DNA of 64,000 nucleotides, taken from contig JAJEGH010000033.1 in NCBI GenBank assembly GCA_022819985.1, positions 119,634 to 183,633 of the forward strand, written 5' to 3'. The notes under the pieces are model-generated. The model did no database searches. It was not told the DNA's origin and was given only the letters and a program-made list of their open reading frames with translations. The DNA comes from Alphaproteobacteria bacterium. GTDB taxonomy: Bacteria; Pseudomonadota; Alphaproteobacteria; Bin65. The stretch's first letter is position 1. Each line of letters opens with the position of its first letter. A program made the position numbers and the translations under genes. Of this stretch, positions 18,567 to 29,632 are shown in pieces.

Positions 18567-19982
18567 TCAGCCGGCGTAGCAGACGGCGCGGGCCGCCTGC
18601 ACGACCCGTTCCGCGTCCGGCAGCGCCAGCTTTTCCAGATTGGCGGCGTAGGGCATCGGCACGTCGGCGCCGCACACCCGGGCCACCGGCGCGTCCAGAT
18701 CGTCGAACGCCTGCTCCATCGCGACGGCGCACAGTTCCGCGCCGATGCCGGCGAAGGGCCAGCCCTCCTCGACCGAGACCAGCCGGTTGGTCTTCTTCAC
18801 CGACGCAACGACCGTCGCGGCATCGAGCGGCCGGATGGTGCGCAGATCGATCACTTCGGCGGCGATGCCGTCGTTCTCCAGCATTTCCGCCGCGGTAAGC
18901 GCGGTCTCCATCATCAGGGAAAAGCTGACGATGGTCACGTCCGCCCCCTCCCGGACGACATTCGCCCTGCCGATCGGCACGATATGCTCCGGGTCGGTCG
19001 GCGCTTCGCCGCTGCGGCCGTAGAGGATCTCGTTCTCCAGGAAGACCACCGGATCGTCGTCGCGGATCGCCGCCTTGAGCAGGCCCTTGGCGTCCGCCGC
19101 CGACCAGGGCGCGACGACCTTGAGGCCCGGGCAGTGAGCGTACCAGCTGGAAAATTCCTGGCTGTGCTGGGCGGCGACCCGCGCAGCCGCGCCGTTGGGC
19201 CCGCGGAACACGATGGGCGCCGCGACCTGCCCGCCCGACATGTAGCGCGTCTTGGCCGCCGAATTGATGATGTGGTCGACCGCCTGCATGGCGAAGTTGA
19301 AGGTCATGAACTCGACGACCGGGCGCAGCCCGGCGAAGGCCGCGCCGGTGCCGAGGCCGGCGAAGCCGTGCTCGGTAATCGGCGTGTCGATGACCCGGTC
19401 GGCGCCGAACTCGTCGAGCAGGCCCTGGCTCACCTTGTAGGCGCCCTGGTACTCGGCGACCTCCTCGCCCATCAGGAACACGCGCTCGTCCCGGCGCATT
19501 TCCTCGGCCATGGCGTCGCGCAGCGCCTCGCGCACGGTGACTTCCTTCGTCTCGCCGGCATACACGGCCTCGGCAGCGGGGGCCGGTGCGGCCGGTGCCG
19601 CCGCGGCAGGAACGGCAACGGCCGTGGGGATGGCCGGACTTTCCGCGGCGCTTTCGGCCGCGCCCTCATCCGCAGGTCGAGCGGGCGCAGCGGCGGCAGG
19701 GGCGGCAGCGGCGGCGGCGTCAATGGCCGAAGCGTCCTCGCCCTCCTCGAGCAGCCAGGCGATCACCGCATTGACCTTCACGCCCTCCGTACCTTCGGCG
19801 ACCGCCAGCCGGCCGACGATCCCTTCGTCGACCGCCTCGACCTCCATGGTCGCCTTGTCGGTCTCGATCTCGGCGATGACGTCGCCCGCGGAGACGCTGT
19901 CGCCCTCCTCGATCAGCCAGCGCGCCAGCGTGCCCTCTTCCATGGTCGGCGACAGGGCGGGCATCAGCACTTCAATCGGCAT
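18567..19982 (-). CDS. pdhB: Pyruvate dehydrogenase E1 beta with lipoyl domain
   Basis: A 471-residue E1 beta subunit. An N-terminal lipoyl domain (about 1-80, with [18 protein letters not shown]) and an Ala/Pro linker precede the usual transketolase-like domain (from [21 protein letters not shown]). A fused lipoyl domain on E1 beta is an alphaproteobacterial trait. The E2 and E1 beta lipoyl domains are close copies of each other. It forms the alpha2beta2 decarboxylase with the E1 alpha product encoded just upstream (42-nt gap). Confidence 0.97.
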   Translation of the reverse strand: MPIEVLMPALSPTMEEGTLARWLIEEGDSVSAGDVIAEIETDKATMEVEAVDEGIVGRLAVAEGTEGVKVNAVIAWLLEEGEDASAIDAAAAAAPAAAAPARPADEGAAESAAESPAIPTAVAVPAAAAPAAPAPAAEAVYAGETKEVTVREALRDAMAEEMRRDERVFLMGEEVAEYQGAYKVSQGLLDEFGADRVIDTPITEHGFAGLGTGAAFAGLRPVVEFMTFNFAMQAVDHIINSAAKTRYMSGGQVAAPIVFRGPNGAAARVAAQHSQEFSSWYAHCPGLKVVAPWSAADAKGLLKAAIRDDDPVVFLENEILYGRSGEAPTDPEHIVPIGRANVVREGADVTIVSFSLMMETALTAAEMLENDGIAAEVIDLRTIRPLDAATVVASVKKTNRLVSVEEGWPFAGIGAELCAVAMEQAFDDLDAPVARVCGADVPMPYAANLEKLALPDAERVVQAARAVCYAG

Positions 19983-20024
19983 GGACGGTCCCCGGAACGG
20001 TGCGCAACGGCGGGCGGCGGCGCA

Positions 20025-21014
20025 TCATGCCGCCAGCACGTCGGTGTAGAGTTCGGCGGGGTCCGGCTCCGGGCTGTTCTGGGCGAACTCCGCCGCATTG
20101 TTGACAATGGCGCGGATCTCCCGGTCGATCTCCTTGAGCTCGTCCTCTGCCGCGCCGTCCGCCGCCAGCATCGCCTTGACCCGCTCGATCGGATCGCGCT
20201 CCTCGCGCATCTTCTGGACTTCCTCGCGCGAGCGGTATTTCGCCGGGTCGGACATGGAATGGCCGCGATAGCGGTAGGTCACCATCTCCAGGATGAACGG
20301 GCCGTCGCCGTTGCGGGCATGGGCGACCGCCTTCTCGCCGGCTTCCCTGACCGCCAGCACGTCCATGCCGTCGACCGCCTCGCCGGGGATGCCGTGGGCG
20401 GCGCCGCGCTGGTGCAGGTCGGTGGTGGACGACGCGCGCTCGACCGAAGTGCCCATGCCGTACTTGTTATTCTCGATGACGTAGACCACCGGCAGGTCCC
20501 ACAATTCAGCCATGTTGAAGCTCTCGTAGACCTGGCCCTGGTTGGCCGCGCCGTCGCCGAAATAGGTCAGGCACACGCCGCCGTCGCCGGAATATTTGTG
20601 CGCGAAGGCGACGCCGGTACCGAGCGGCACCTGGGCGCCGACGATGCCGTGCCCGCCGTAGAAGCGCTCCTCCAGGCTGAACATGTGCATGGAGCCGCCC
20701 TTGCCCTTGGAATAGCCGCCGACCCGGCCGGTCAACTCCGCCATCACGCCCTTCGGGTCCATGCCGCAGGCCAGCATGTGGCCGTGGTCGCGATAGGCGG
20801 TGATGACCGAATCGCCGTCGCGGATCGCCGCCTGCATGCCGGTCACGACCGCTTCCTGGCCGATATAGAGATGGCAGAAGCCGCCGATCAGGCCCATGCC
20901 GTAGAGCTGGCCCGCCTTCTCCTCGAAGCGCCGGATCAGCAGCATGGCGCGATAATGGGACAACAGATCGTCCCGGGTCGCGGACCCGGTTTCCGCGGCG
21001 GCGTCGCTGGGCAA
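20025..21014 (-). CDS. pdhA: Pyruvate dehydrogenase E1 alpha
   Basis: A 329-residue thiamine-diphosphate enzyme subunit that decarboxylates pyruvate. The ThDP/Mg motif GDGAANQGQVYESFNMAEL and ENNKYGMGTSV are visible at about 165-200, and RYRGHSMSDP is the phosphorylation-loop region. No ATG fits; TTG at 21014 is preceded by GAGGTG 6 nt upstream, so I take it as the start. It is the first gene of the pdhABC-lpd set, about 240 bp from ftsB on the same strand. Confidence 0.96.
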   Translation of the reverse strand: MPSDAAAETGSATRDDLLSHYRAMLLIRRFEEKAGQLYGMGLIGGFCHLYIGQEAVVTGMQAAIRDGDSVITAYRDHGHMLACGMDPKGVMAELTGRVGGYSKGKGGSMHMFSLEERFYGGHGIVGAQVPLGTGVAFAHKYSGDGGVCLTYFGDGAANQGQVYESFNMAELWDLPVVYVIENNKYGMGTSVERASSTTDLHQRGAAHGIPGEAVDGMDVLAVREAGEKAVAHARNGDGPFILEMVTYRYRGHSMSDPAKYRSREEVQKMREERDPIERVKAMLAADGAAEDELKEIDREIRAIVNNAAEFAQNSPEPDPAELYTDVLAA

Positions 21015-21146
21015 GGTTCACCTCGAAGGACTGGTTGCGCGGATCGCCAAAAGGCGGGGCACGCCGCATTGATGGATCGAACGCCGCTGTGCGACAAGGC
21101 AAAAATCGGCGCGCCGAACCGCCGTGCGCGCCGGCCGGATGCCTGC

Positions 21147-21194
21147 TTGTGTTCGGGCCTGTGTCCGGGTCTGTGTCCGGGTCTGTGTCCGGGC
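21147..21194. repeat. 12-bp tandem repeat upstream of pdhA
   Basis: Three near-perfect copies of CTGTGTCCGGGT (21159-21194) are preceded by one degenerate copy. They lie between pdhA and ftsB, in the presumed 5' region of the pdh operon. Copy number at such repeats can vary by slippage. Confidence 0.8.
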
Positions 21195-21253
21195 CGGAGC
21201 GTCGTTGACGCAAATCAAATTATTGTGCGGGCCAGGTTATTTTTCGGGTCGAA

Positions 21254-21583
21254 TTACTTTTCGGGCAGCGGCGTGCGGTAGCGGATGACGATTTCGTCGG
21301 GCCGGCCAAGATAGAGCCGCTGGCGCAGCGCCTCGTCCAGCATGTCGGGATCGGGTTTGCGCCCGTTCAGCAGGCTCGCCTTGTGCATGAGCCAGCTGTG
21401 TTGCGCCTCGAGCGCCGACCGCTCCCGCTTCAGCGCGTCCAGCCGCTCCGACAGGCCGATCCAGGCCTCCAGGCCGCGGTCGCCGTGGAGCGTGTGATAG
21501 CCGAGATAGCCCAGGCACAGGAGCGCGATGAACGGCAGGACGAGCGTCCGCAACTTCTTCTGCAGGATGCGCAGGAGGAACAT
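21254..21583 (-). CDS. ftsB: FtsB/DivIC-family septum formation initiator
   Basis: A 109-residue bitopic membrane protein. A short Lys/Arg-rich cytoplasmic tail is followed by one transmembrane helix (about 13-30, LVLPFIALLCLGYLGYHTL) and a leucine-heptad coiled coil (about 38-70, LSERLDALKRERSALEAQHSWL). This is the FtsB layout, which recruits FtsL/FtsQ to the divisome. The position between eno and pdhA is the conserved alphaproteobacterial location. It starts with ATG 21583. Confidence 0.9.
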   Translation of the reverse strand: MFLLRILQKKLRTLVLPFIALLCLGYLGYHTLHGDRGLEAWIGLSERLDALKRERSALEAQHSWLMHKASLLNGRKPDPDMLDEALRQRLYLGRPDEIVIRYRTPLPEK

Positions 21584-21616
21584 GGCGCGACCGAATCACT
21601 TTGCGAAACGCAAGTC

Positions 21617-21644
21617 AATATAAATATTCGTTGACTTCCGGCAA
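21617..21644 (-). promoter_or_regulatory. Possible sigma-70 promoter for ftsB
   Basis: On the minus strand TTGCCG (21639-21644) and TATATT (21617-21622) are 16 bp apart and would start a transcript about 25 nt before the ftsB ATG. The patch is the only AT-rich sequence between eno and ftsB. The match is reasonable but the -35 box is weak. Confidence 0.35.
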
Positions 21645-21695
21645 GTTACTCCGGTTCGTTTCGATAATACTTGAGAAGGAATCCTTTGGAACGAC

Positions 21696-24035
<2,340 letters not shown>

Positions 24036-24144
24036 TCACAGGCGGCTGTCGCGCAGGTTCGGTTGGCGCAAAACGGGGCCGCCCGGGGACGAGATCGAGG
24101 ACGGGTCGCGGCGTCCGGGAAACGCCGGCGGGACGGGAAAGACG

Positions 24145-24369
24145 ATGGTAGAGAACGTCACAAACGAGCTGCTCTTCGAGCACCTGAAGGCCATTCAATC
24201 CAGGCTTTCGACGATGGACGACCGTCTCCGGAACCTCGAAACCGACATGCGCAGCGTGAAGGGCCATATGGCCAGCTTCCAGCAAGCAGAAGTAGCGCAG
24301 GACGGAGCGATCGCGGCAATCCAGGCCCGGCTCGACCGCATCGAGCGCCGTCTCGATATCGCGGATTGA
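24145..24369 (+). CDS. Small coiled-coil protein
   Basis: A 74-residue acidic protein with heptads throughout (LFEHLKAIQSRLSTMDDRLR, then LETDMRSVKGHMASF and IQARLDRIERRLDIAD). It has no membrane segment and no cysteine. Similar short coiled-coil ORFs are common in Rhizobiales and Rhodospirillales; I do not know a function. The ATG at 24145 follows a GGGAAAG. It is followed after 35 nt by the VOC gene on the same strand, so the two may be co-transcribed. Confidence 0.65.
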   Translation: MVENVTNELLFEHLKAIQSRLSTMDDRLRNLETDMRSVKGHMASFQQAEVAQDGAIAAIQARLDRIERRLDIAD

Positions 24370-24404
24370 CCCGTCCGGTCGCCAGTTTCCCCGGGAACGA
24401 TCGA

Positions 24405-24827
24405 ATGTCGCTCAACCCCTATCTCTTTTTCGACGGCAACTGCCGCGAGGCCTTCGAGTTCTACCGCTCGGTCTTCGGCGGAGACTTCTCGGTGCTCCAG
24501 ACCTTCGGCGACGGTCCGCCCGACATGGGCGTGCCGGACACGGAAAAGGACCGGATCATGCACGTCTCCCTGCCGATCGGAGACGCCGTCCTGATGGGCA
24601 GCGACAGCTGTTCGGCCTTCGGGCCGCCGCCCGCCGCCGGCGATAATTTCGCGATCTCCCTGACCGGCGAGAGCCGGCAACACTGCGATGCGGTGTTCGC
24701 CGCGCTTTCGGCGGGCGGCTCGGTCAGGATGCCGATGCAGGAGACCTTCTGGGGCGCCTATTTCGGCAACTGGACCGACCGGTTCGGCATCGCCTGGATG
24801 ATCAACTTCGAGCAACTGAAGGATTAG
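24405..24827 (+). CDS. VOC (glyoxalase/PhnB-like) family protein
   Basis: A 140-residue protein of the PhnB / 3-demethylubiquinone-methyltransferase-like VOC group. It opens with LNPYLFFDGNCREAFEFYRSVFGG and ends with ETFWGAYFGNWTDRFGIAWMINFE, the two conserved beta-alpha-beta-beta-beta repeats of the fold. The cytoplasmic role is uncertain: such proteins are often stand-alone and uncharacterised. It converges on the membrane-protein gene at 24841. Confidence 0.9.
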   Translation: MSLNPYLFFDGNCREAFEFYRSVFGGDFSVLQTFGDGPPDMGVPDTEKDRIMHVSLPIGDAVLMGSDSCSAFGPPPAAGDNFAISLTGESRQHCDAVFAALSAGGSVRMPMQETFWGAYFGNWTDRFGIAWMINFEQLKD

Positions 24828-24840
24828 GAGCCCGCCGGCT

Positions 24841-25884
24841 CTACCGCGCTCCGGCCAGCCGCACGATCGTGGCGGACCAGTCGAGCAGGTCCACGATCCG
24901 CGCCACATAATGGTCGCGGGCGCCGAACCCGGCGTCCGATTCGCCGGCGAGGTTGGCCTCGAACACGTCCAGCAGCCGGTTCAGCCGCCGTTCGTGCAGG
25001 CCGAGCGACCGCTGCACCGGATCGGCGACCACGCCGGCAAAGGCGGTCAACATGGCGAGCGGCACCAGCATCCCGGCGAACACCCCGGCGTAGAGCAGCG
25101 GCGAGGCCTTGACCGAGACCAGGCTGTAATAGAGGCCGCCCAGCCAGGGCCCGGCCCAGAAGCCGGCGACCGCTGTCGAATGGGCGATGGAGCCGGCGAC
25201 GACGCCGGAGAGCGCCGCTGCGCCCGGCGTGAATTTCTGGGCCGCGACATAGCCCGCGCCGGCGGCGAACAGGGAGGCGGTGATATCCGCCGCCGCGGCC
25301 CGGCTGCCGAGATAGTCCTGCATCGCGGCGCGGACCCGGCCGCGGAAGTCCCGGTCGTCCGCGCGATCACCGACGATTTTCAGCAGGCGGTCGAAATGCG
25401 CGGCCAGGCGCGGATCGGACAGCACCTCCTCGACCAGCCGGTCGCGGTCGGTGCGGCGGCCGTCCCGATCCAGCGGCAATTCGAGCAGGTCGCGGTGCAG
25501 CCGCCATTCCAGCTCGCGCGCGACCTGCGTTTTCCAGAACAGGTTGCGACCCGGCAGCCGGTCTGCCGCCCCGCGCGCGCCAGCGAGGCGCAACCCGGCC
25601 GCGCCCGCACCGCGCAGCGCCGTCGCCGCGCCGGCCACGACGTTCCAGGGCGCGCGCACGAGATCCAGGCCGACGGCGTGGCGATGCAACTCCAGCGACC
25701 CGCGCAGGCCAAAATTCTCGTCGACGAAAGCCGGTATCCGCGCGCGCCGCCCGGCGATGTAGCGGCGCACGGCGTCGCCGAAGATCGCCTCGACGGCCTG
25801 CCGGTCCAGCGGCGGCAGCGCGATCTCCGTGCCGGGCGTGTCCTGCGGGGCCGGCGGTGCGGACAGTGGGGGCGGTTCGCTCAT
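24841..25884 (-). CDS. Uncharacterised membrane protein
   Basis: A 347-residue protein I do not recognise with certainty. A Pro-rich N-terminus leads to a motif DAVRRYIAGRRARIPAFVDENF and then L-E-L-H-R-H-A-V-G-L-D-L-x-R-A-P-W-N-V near 62-81. A hydrophobic region follows at about 195-285, with several likely membrane helices (including AAAALSGVVAGSIAHS and YAGVFAGMLVPLAMLTAFAGVV). Charged flanks suggest the N-terminal half is cytosolic. It stands alone between the VOC gene and the divergent zinc operon; its function is unknown. Confidence 0.75.
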   Translation of the reverse strand: MSEPPPLSAPPAPQDTPGTEIALPPLDRQAVEAIFGDAVRRYIAGRRARIPAFVDENFGLRGSLELHRHAVGLDLVRAPWNVVAGAATALRGAGAAGLRLAGARGAADRLPGRNLFWKTQVARELEWRLHRDLLELPLDRDGRRTDRDRLVEEVLSDPRLAAHFDRLLKIVGDRADDRDFRGRVRAAMQDYLGSRAAAADITASLFAAGAGYVAAQKFTPGAAALSGVVAGSIAHSTAVAGFWAGPWLGGLYYSLVSVKASPLLYAGVFAGMLVPLAMLTAFAGVVADPVQRSLGLHERRLNRLLDVFEANLAGESDAGFGARDHYVARIVDLLDWSATIVRLAGAR

Positions 25885-26002
25885 CCCCGGTCATGTGGGG
25901 AAGCTGCGGGCAGGGTCAAAGGGTGCAGCGCGGGAAAATGCGCGCCCTGCGGCCGGGCGCGGCGGATCGCGCGGCAGACCAATCAGGCGTTGATTATGGT
26001 AA

Positions 26003-26017
26003 TGTTATAATATAACA
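26003..26017. promoter_or_regulatory. Zur box of the zinc uptake operon
   Basis: TGTTATAATATAACA is a perfect inverted repeat (7-bp arms around one central A) matching the known Zur consensus of proteobacteria (GTTATAnTATAAC core). It lies in an AT-rich island 120 bp before the small ORF that opens the znuCBA operon. Zur with bound zinc is expected to repress transcription here. Confidence 0.85.
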
Positions 26018-26136
26018 AAATCTGGATTTTCCGACGCCAGCGAGAGGCTCATGCGCAAGCGCGGACAACGAATGCAGGCTGCAGAGCCCGCTGTCTTGCG
26101 AAACCGCAGTGCCCGGATGCCTGCAGAGGAGCGGCC

Positions 26137-26271
26137 ATGACGGCGCGATTCGCTCCCCGGTTTCGTCTTCTTGCGGTCGGCGTCGGCCTGCGGCTGGCCG
26201 GAGCGGCGCTGACGGCAGCCGTTCTCTGGGCGGGCTTCTACTGGGCTACATCCACTCCGGGCGGCTCATGA
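26137..26271 (+). CDS. Small membrane peptide leading the znu operon
   Basis: A 44-residue ORF: ATG at 26137 with GAGGAG 6 nt upstream, stop TGA overlapping the znuC ATG by 4 nt (ATGA). The peptide starts with a basic stretch (MTARFAPRFR) followed by one hydrophobic segment LLAVGVGLRLAGAALTAAVL and ends WAGFYWATSTPGGS, i.e. a single membrane span with a short tail. The strong ribosome-binding site and the exact overlap argue that it is translated. It might couple translation of znuC, or be a small transporter partner; both are guesses. Confidence 0.65.
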   Translation: MTARFAPRFRLLAVGVGLRLAGAALTAAVLWAGFYWATSTPGGS

Positions 26272-27011
26272 ACCGCGCCCTCTCGTTCCATGACCTGACC
26301 CTCGGCTACGACCGGACCCCGGCCGTGCATCGGCTCGACGGCGAGATCGCCGCGGGCAGCCTGACGGCCGTCGTAGGTCCGAACGGAGCGGGCAAATCCA
26401 CGCTGCTGAAGGGGGTGACCGGCACGCTTCGCCCGCTCGGGGGGCGGATTTCCTACGGGCCGTTCACCCGGCGCGACGTGGCCTATCTGCCGCAGCAATC
26501 GGACATCGACCGGTCGTTCCCGCTGACGGTCGCGGATCTCGTCGCGATGGGGCTCTGGCGCGAGACCGGCGCCTTCGGACGCCTGCGCGGCGCCCATCGC
26601 ATGCGCATAGCCGAGGCGATTTCCGCCGTGGGGCTCACAGGGTTCGAGGCCCGGCCCATCGGGTCCCTGTCCGGCGGACAGATGCAGCGCGTGCTCTTCG
26701 CCCGCCTTCTCCTGCAGGACGCACAGCTCGTGCTGCTGGACGAACCTTTCTCCGCCATCGACGCAAGGACGATGGCCGACCTGATCGGCGTGGTGCACCG
26801 CTGGCACGGCGAGGGCCGCACCGTACTCGCCGTGTCGCACGATCTGGACACGGTGCGGGCCCATTTCCCGCAGACCCTGATGCTCGCGCGCGAACTCGTG
26901 GCCCACGGACCCACGGCGCAGGTGCTCACGGCCGAAAACCGGTTCCGCGCCCGCCAGATGTGCGAGGCCTGTGCCGATCCTCTTCACACCTGCGGTCGGC
27001 GCGCCGCATGA
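26268..27011 (+). CDS. znuC: Zinc ABC transporter ATPase
   Basis: A 247-residue ATPase of the metal (zinc/manganese) ABC family. Walker A GPNGAGKS is at 37-44, YLPQQSDIDRSFPLTV is the Q-loop region typical of metal importers, the signature LSGGQMQR is at 134-141 and Walker B VLLDEPFSAID at 155-165. The C-terminal tail is Cys/His-rich (MCEACADPLHTCG), which might sense metal. It overlaps both the small peptide ORF before it and znuB after it by 4 nt. Confidence 0.93.
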   Translation: MNRALSFHDLTLGYDRTPAVHRLDGEIAAGSLTAVVGPNGAGKSTLLKGVTGTLRPLGGRISYGPFTRRDVAYLPQQSDIDRSFPLTVADLVAMGLWRETGAFGRLRGAHRMRIAEAISAVGLTGFEARPIGSLSGGQMQRVLFARLLLQDAQLVLLDEPFSAIDARTMADLIGVVHRWHGEGRTVLAVSHDLDTVRAHFPQTLMLARELVAHGPTAQVLTAENRFRARQMCEACADPLHTCGRRAA

Positions 27012-27859
27012 TCTGGGAGGCCATAGGCCAGCCCTTCGCGGACTTCGGCTTCATGCGCCGCGCGCTTCTGGGCTGTATCGCAGTCTCGGTCGGCGCCACC
27101 CCGGTGGGGGTCTTCCTGATGCTGCGCCGGATGAGCCTGACCGGCGACGCGATGGCCTGTGCGATCCTGCCGGGCGCGGCGGTCGGCTATCTCGTGGCCG
27201 GCCTCTCGCTGGGCGCGATGACCGTCGGGGGCCTGATCGCGGGCATGGCCGTAGCGTTACTCGCAGGCTTCGTGTCCCGCGTCACGGCGCTGCGCGAGGA
27301 TGCTAGCCTTGCCGCCTTCTACCTCATCTCGCTGGCGGTCGGCGTGCTGATCGTCTCCGTTCGCGGCAGCAATGTCGACCTCATGCATGTGCTCTTCGGG
27401 ACCGTGCTGGCGCTCGACGACGACACGCTGGTCCTTCTGTGTTCCATCGCGAGCCTCTCGGCCCTGACGCTGGCGGTCCTGTTCCGGCCGCTGGTCCTCG
27501 AATGCGCGGACCCTCAGTTCCTGCGCTCGGTCAGCGGCCTCAGCGCCGCGACGCATTTCACCTTCCTGGCGCTGGTCGTCCTGAACCTCGTCGGCGGATT
27601 TCACGCCCTCGGGACGCTGATGGCCGTCGGCATCATGATCCTCCCCGCCGCCGCTGCGCGGTTCTGGGCGGCGTCCATCGGCGCCCTGATCTCCGTCGCC
27701 ATTGCCGTAGCCGTCCTCTCGAGCGTGAGCGGCCTGCTGCTGTCCTACCATTTCAGCCTGCCGTCCGGGCCGGCGATCATCCTTATGGCCGGTGCGGCCT
27801 ACGGGATGTCGCTCGTTCTGGGGCCGGTGGGCGGACTTGCCGTGCGCGCGTCCGCGTGA
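27008..27859 (+). CDS. znuB: Zinc ABC transporter permease
   Basis: A 283-residue inner-membrane permease of the ABC-3 family, with about eight hydrophobic helices. Motifs include LMLRRMSLTGDAMACAILPGAAVGYL (38-63), in which the usual S-H-A of ZnuB is D-A-M-A, and LTGDA; the GGFHALGTLMAVGIMILPAAAARF region is typical of the family. It overlaps znuC by 4 nt and ends 36 nt before znuA. Confidence 0.92.
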   Translation: MIWEAIGQPFADFGFMRRALLGCIAVSVGATPVGVFLMLRRMSLTGDAMACAILPGAAVGYLVAGLSLGAMTVGGLIAGMAVALLAGFVSRVTALREDASLAAFYLISLAVGVLIVSVRGSNVDLMHVLFGTVLALDDDTLVLLCSIASLSALTLAVLFRPLVLECADPQFLRSVSGLSAATHFTFLALVVLNLVGGFHALGTLMAVGIMILPAAAARFWAASIGALISVAIAVAVLSSVSGLLLSYHFSLPSGPAIILMAGAAYGMSLVLGPVGGLAVRASA

Positions 27860-27895
27860 CGCCGCCTCACCCCCTTCCGATAACAGGAGCGCCCG

Positions 27896-29005
27896 ATGCC
27901 GACCCGTAGAACGCTGTTGAAATCCGCCGCCGCCGCCGCAATCGCCGTGGCCGCCCTGGCCGCCGTTGCGCCGGCTTCGGCCAAATCCGGCAAACCACTC
28001 AAGGTGGTGGCGACCTTCTCGATACTCGGCGATATGGTGTCGCGGATCGGCGGCGACCTTGTGTCCGTCACCGCGCTTGTCGGGCCGGACGGCGATACGC
28101 ACGTTTACCGGCCGACCCCGGCCGCCGCCCGTACGGTGAGCGAAGCGGATATCCTCGTCGTCAACGGGCTGGGCTTCGAGGGCTGGCTGGACCGGCTGAT
28201 CGAGACCACCGGTTTCAAGGGCGTCCGCGCGGTCGCCACCGCGGGGATCGACCCTATCGCCACCGAAGGCGGCGGGCATGACGATCACGACGGGCACGAG
28301 GGGCACGACGACCACGATAAGGGCAAGTCCGCGGACCGCCATGGCGACAAACACCAGGGGCACGACAAACATGACGAACACGGCCACGACCGTCACCATA
28401 AGGAAGACGAGTCCGCCGGCCGCCATGGCGACAAACACGACGATCACGACGGGCACCACGGGCACGACCACGGCGCCTTCGATCCGCATGCCTGGCAGAG
28501 CCTTCGCCATGCGGCGGTCTATATCGACAATATTGCGGCGGCGCTCGCGAAGGCCGACCCGGAAAATGCGAGCGCGTTCTACCGGAATCGCGCGGCCTAT
28601 GCGGCCGAACTCAAGGCGCTCGACGCCGAGATCCGCCGCCTGCTTGCCGCGCTTCCCGCAGACCGCCGCACCGTCGTCACCTCGCACGACGCCTTCCAGT
28701 ATTTCGGCCGCGACTACGGGCTGACCTTCGTCGCGCCGCAGGGACTGAGCACCGAGTCGGAGGCGTCCGCGAAGGATGTCGTCCGCCTGATCCGGCTCAT
28801 CCGCGACGGGGGCATCCGCGCCGTGTTCGTCGAGAACATCACCGATCCGCGCCTCCTGAAGCAGATCGCGGACGAGACGGGCGCCGCGATCGGCGGCACG
28901 CTCTATCCCGGCGCCCTCTCCGGCCCCGACGGCCCGGCGCCGACCTATATCGACCTGATGCGCCACAATGCGCGAACCATCGCGCGGGCGCTCGCGCCCC
29001 GGTAA
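27896..29005 (+). CDS. znuA: Zinc-binding periplasmic protein
   Basis: A 369-residue cluster A-I metal-binding protein. The signal region TRRTLLKSAAAAAIAV has a twin-arginine-like motif and a signal cleavage near ASAKSG (about 30). Zinc-ligand histidines are in GDTHVYRPTP (His69), DPHAW (His198) and SHDAFQYFG, with a final Asp/Ser region in GTLYPGALSGPDG. Between them lies a charged loop (127-192) with 20 His and many Asp, a known ZnuA feature thought to sequester zinc. Within the loop a GRHGDKH-type unit is duplicated at DNA level. Confidence 0.95.
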   Translation: MPTRRTLLKSAAAAAIAVAALAAVAPASAKSGKPLKVVATFSILGDMVSRIGGDLVSVTALVGPDGDTHVYRPTPAAARTVSEADILVVNGLGFEGWLDRLIETTGFKGVRAVATAGIDPIATEGGGHDDHDGHEGHDDHDKGKSADRHGDKHQGHDKHDEHGHDRHHKEDESAGRHGDKHDDHDGHHGHDHGAFDPHAWQSLRHAAVYIDNIAAALAKADPENASAFYRNRAAYAAELKALDAEIRRLLAALPADRRTVVTSHDAFQYFGRDYGLTFVAPQGLSTESEASAKDVVRLIRLIRDGGIRAVFVENITDPRLLKQIADETGAAIGGTLYPGALSGPDGPAPTYIDLMRHNARTIARALAPR

Positions 29006-29068
29006 TCCGGCGGCGTCCGCGGGCGCATGGACGGGCGGCAGGACGGGCGGCGGACGCCGCCTCGGCCT

Positions 29069-29096
29069 GTCATGAAATGCCATGAAATGTCATGGC
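29069..29096. repeat. 10-bp tandem array, copy 1
   Basis: About three units of TGTCATGAAA with one unit reading TGCCATGAAA. The period of 10 bp is close to one turn of the helix. Related arrays are at 29301-29340 and 29935-29974. Confidence 0.7.
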
Positions 29097-29129
29097 GCTT
29101 GGAGTTCGCACTGAACGCAACACCGTATC

Positions 29130-29266
29130 GCCCCGGACCCCGATCCGGGGCCCAGAGCCTGTCCTGAGCCTGTCCTGAGCCTGTCGAAGGGGTCGCCCGG
29201 CACAATCTTCGCGGTCGTCTCTGGACCCCGGATTTCCGCTGCGCTCCCCGGATCGGGGTCCGGGGC
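29130..29266. repeat. 21-bp perfect inverted repeat with spacer
   Basis: A 21-bp arm at 29130-29150 (G CCCCGGACCCC GATCCGGGG) has its exact reverse complement at 29246-29266, 95 bp away. A second inner pair CCAGAG / CTCTGG is also inverted. Each arm is itself nearly palindromic. It resembles the small dispersed repeats found many times in alphaproteobacterial genomes. Confidence 0.75.
29155..29187. repeat. 11-bp tandem repeat within the inverted repeat
   Basis: Three copies of GAGCCTGTCCT, the last ending CTGTCGAAGG. The last copy is the same dispersed CTGAGC(C/T)TGTCGAAGG motif seen at 63743-63760. Confidence 0.75.
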
Positions 29267-29300
29267 AGGCATCCGGGGTGACAAGGGAGGGGGTTCGGAT

Positions 29301-29340
29301 GTGTCATGATGTGTCATGAAATGTCATGATTTGTCATGTC
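29301..29340. repeat. 10-bp tandem array, copy 2
   Basis: Four 10-bp units of the form NTGTCATGAN in register (GTGTCATGAT, GTGTCATGAA, ATGTCATGAT, TTGTCATGTC). The core TCATGA is palindromic, so each unit could bind a dimeric protein on one face of the DNA. Confidence 0.75.
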
Positions 29341-29463
29341 CGGTCCTTTCTTCGTCCTGGCCGCCTGACTGGACAGACCGGTCTGTCTCTCGAAAAAAGA
29401 CGCGCGTCGAGGAATTTTGTCATAAGCCTCCGGCTTGTGCTTCTCCGGCCCCAAATCGGGACC

Positions 29464-29497
29464 GCATCGGGATCGCATCGGGATCGCATCGGGATCG
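29464..29497. repeat. 11-bp tandem repeat
   Basis: Three perfect copies of GCATCGGGATC, preceded by a degenerate copy. Confidence 0.8.
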
Positions 29498-29565
29498 CTC
29501 CGGGCCTCCTCCGCCCGCTGCGCCTGCCCGCCCCCGGCAGGGCCGCTCGCCGAGGCCGCAAGTTC

Positions 29566-29580
29566 GTTCATATAATGTTC
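29566..29580. promoter_or_regulatory. LexA-type box 1
   Basis: GTTCATATAATGTTC fits the alphaproteobacterial LexA (SOS) consensus GTTC-N7-GTTC with an AT-rich spacer. No SOS gene follows on either side within 700 bp. The near-identical second copy 460 bp away makes chance unlikely. Confidence 0.55.
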
Positions 29581-29632
29581 CGGTCGGAGATGTCAAGCCG
29601 TTTCCCCACGCCGCCGGCCGCACGCGCCCTCC

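Noticed and set aside
15536..21281. Very long plus-strand ORFs (over 1100 residues) opposite the pdh genes
   Set aside because: They are antisense frames of GC-rich lpd/E2/E1 genes, rich in Arg, Gly and Ala, with no recognisable domain.
29301..29340. Tandem TGTCATGA units as a CRISPR array
   Set aside because: Units are 10 bp with no spacers of 30-40 bp, and no cas gene is in the window.
29314..29571. Minus-strand ORF whose ATG lies in LexA-type box 1
   Set aside because: The start overlaps the box and the translation is a low-complexity read-through of tandem repeats.
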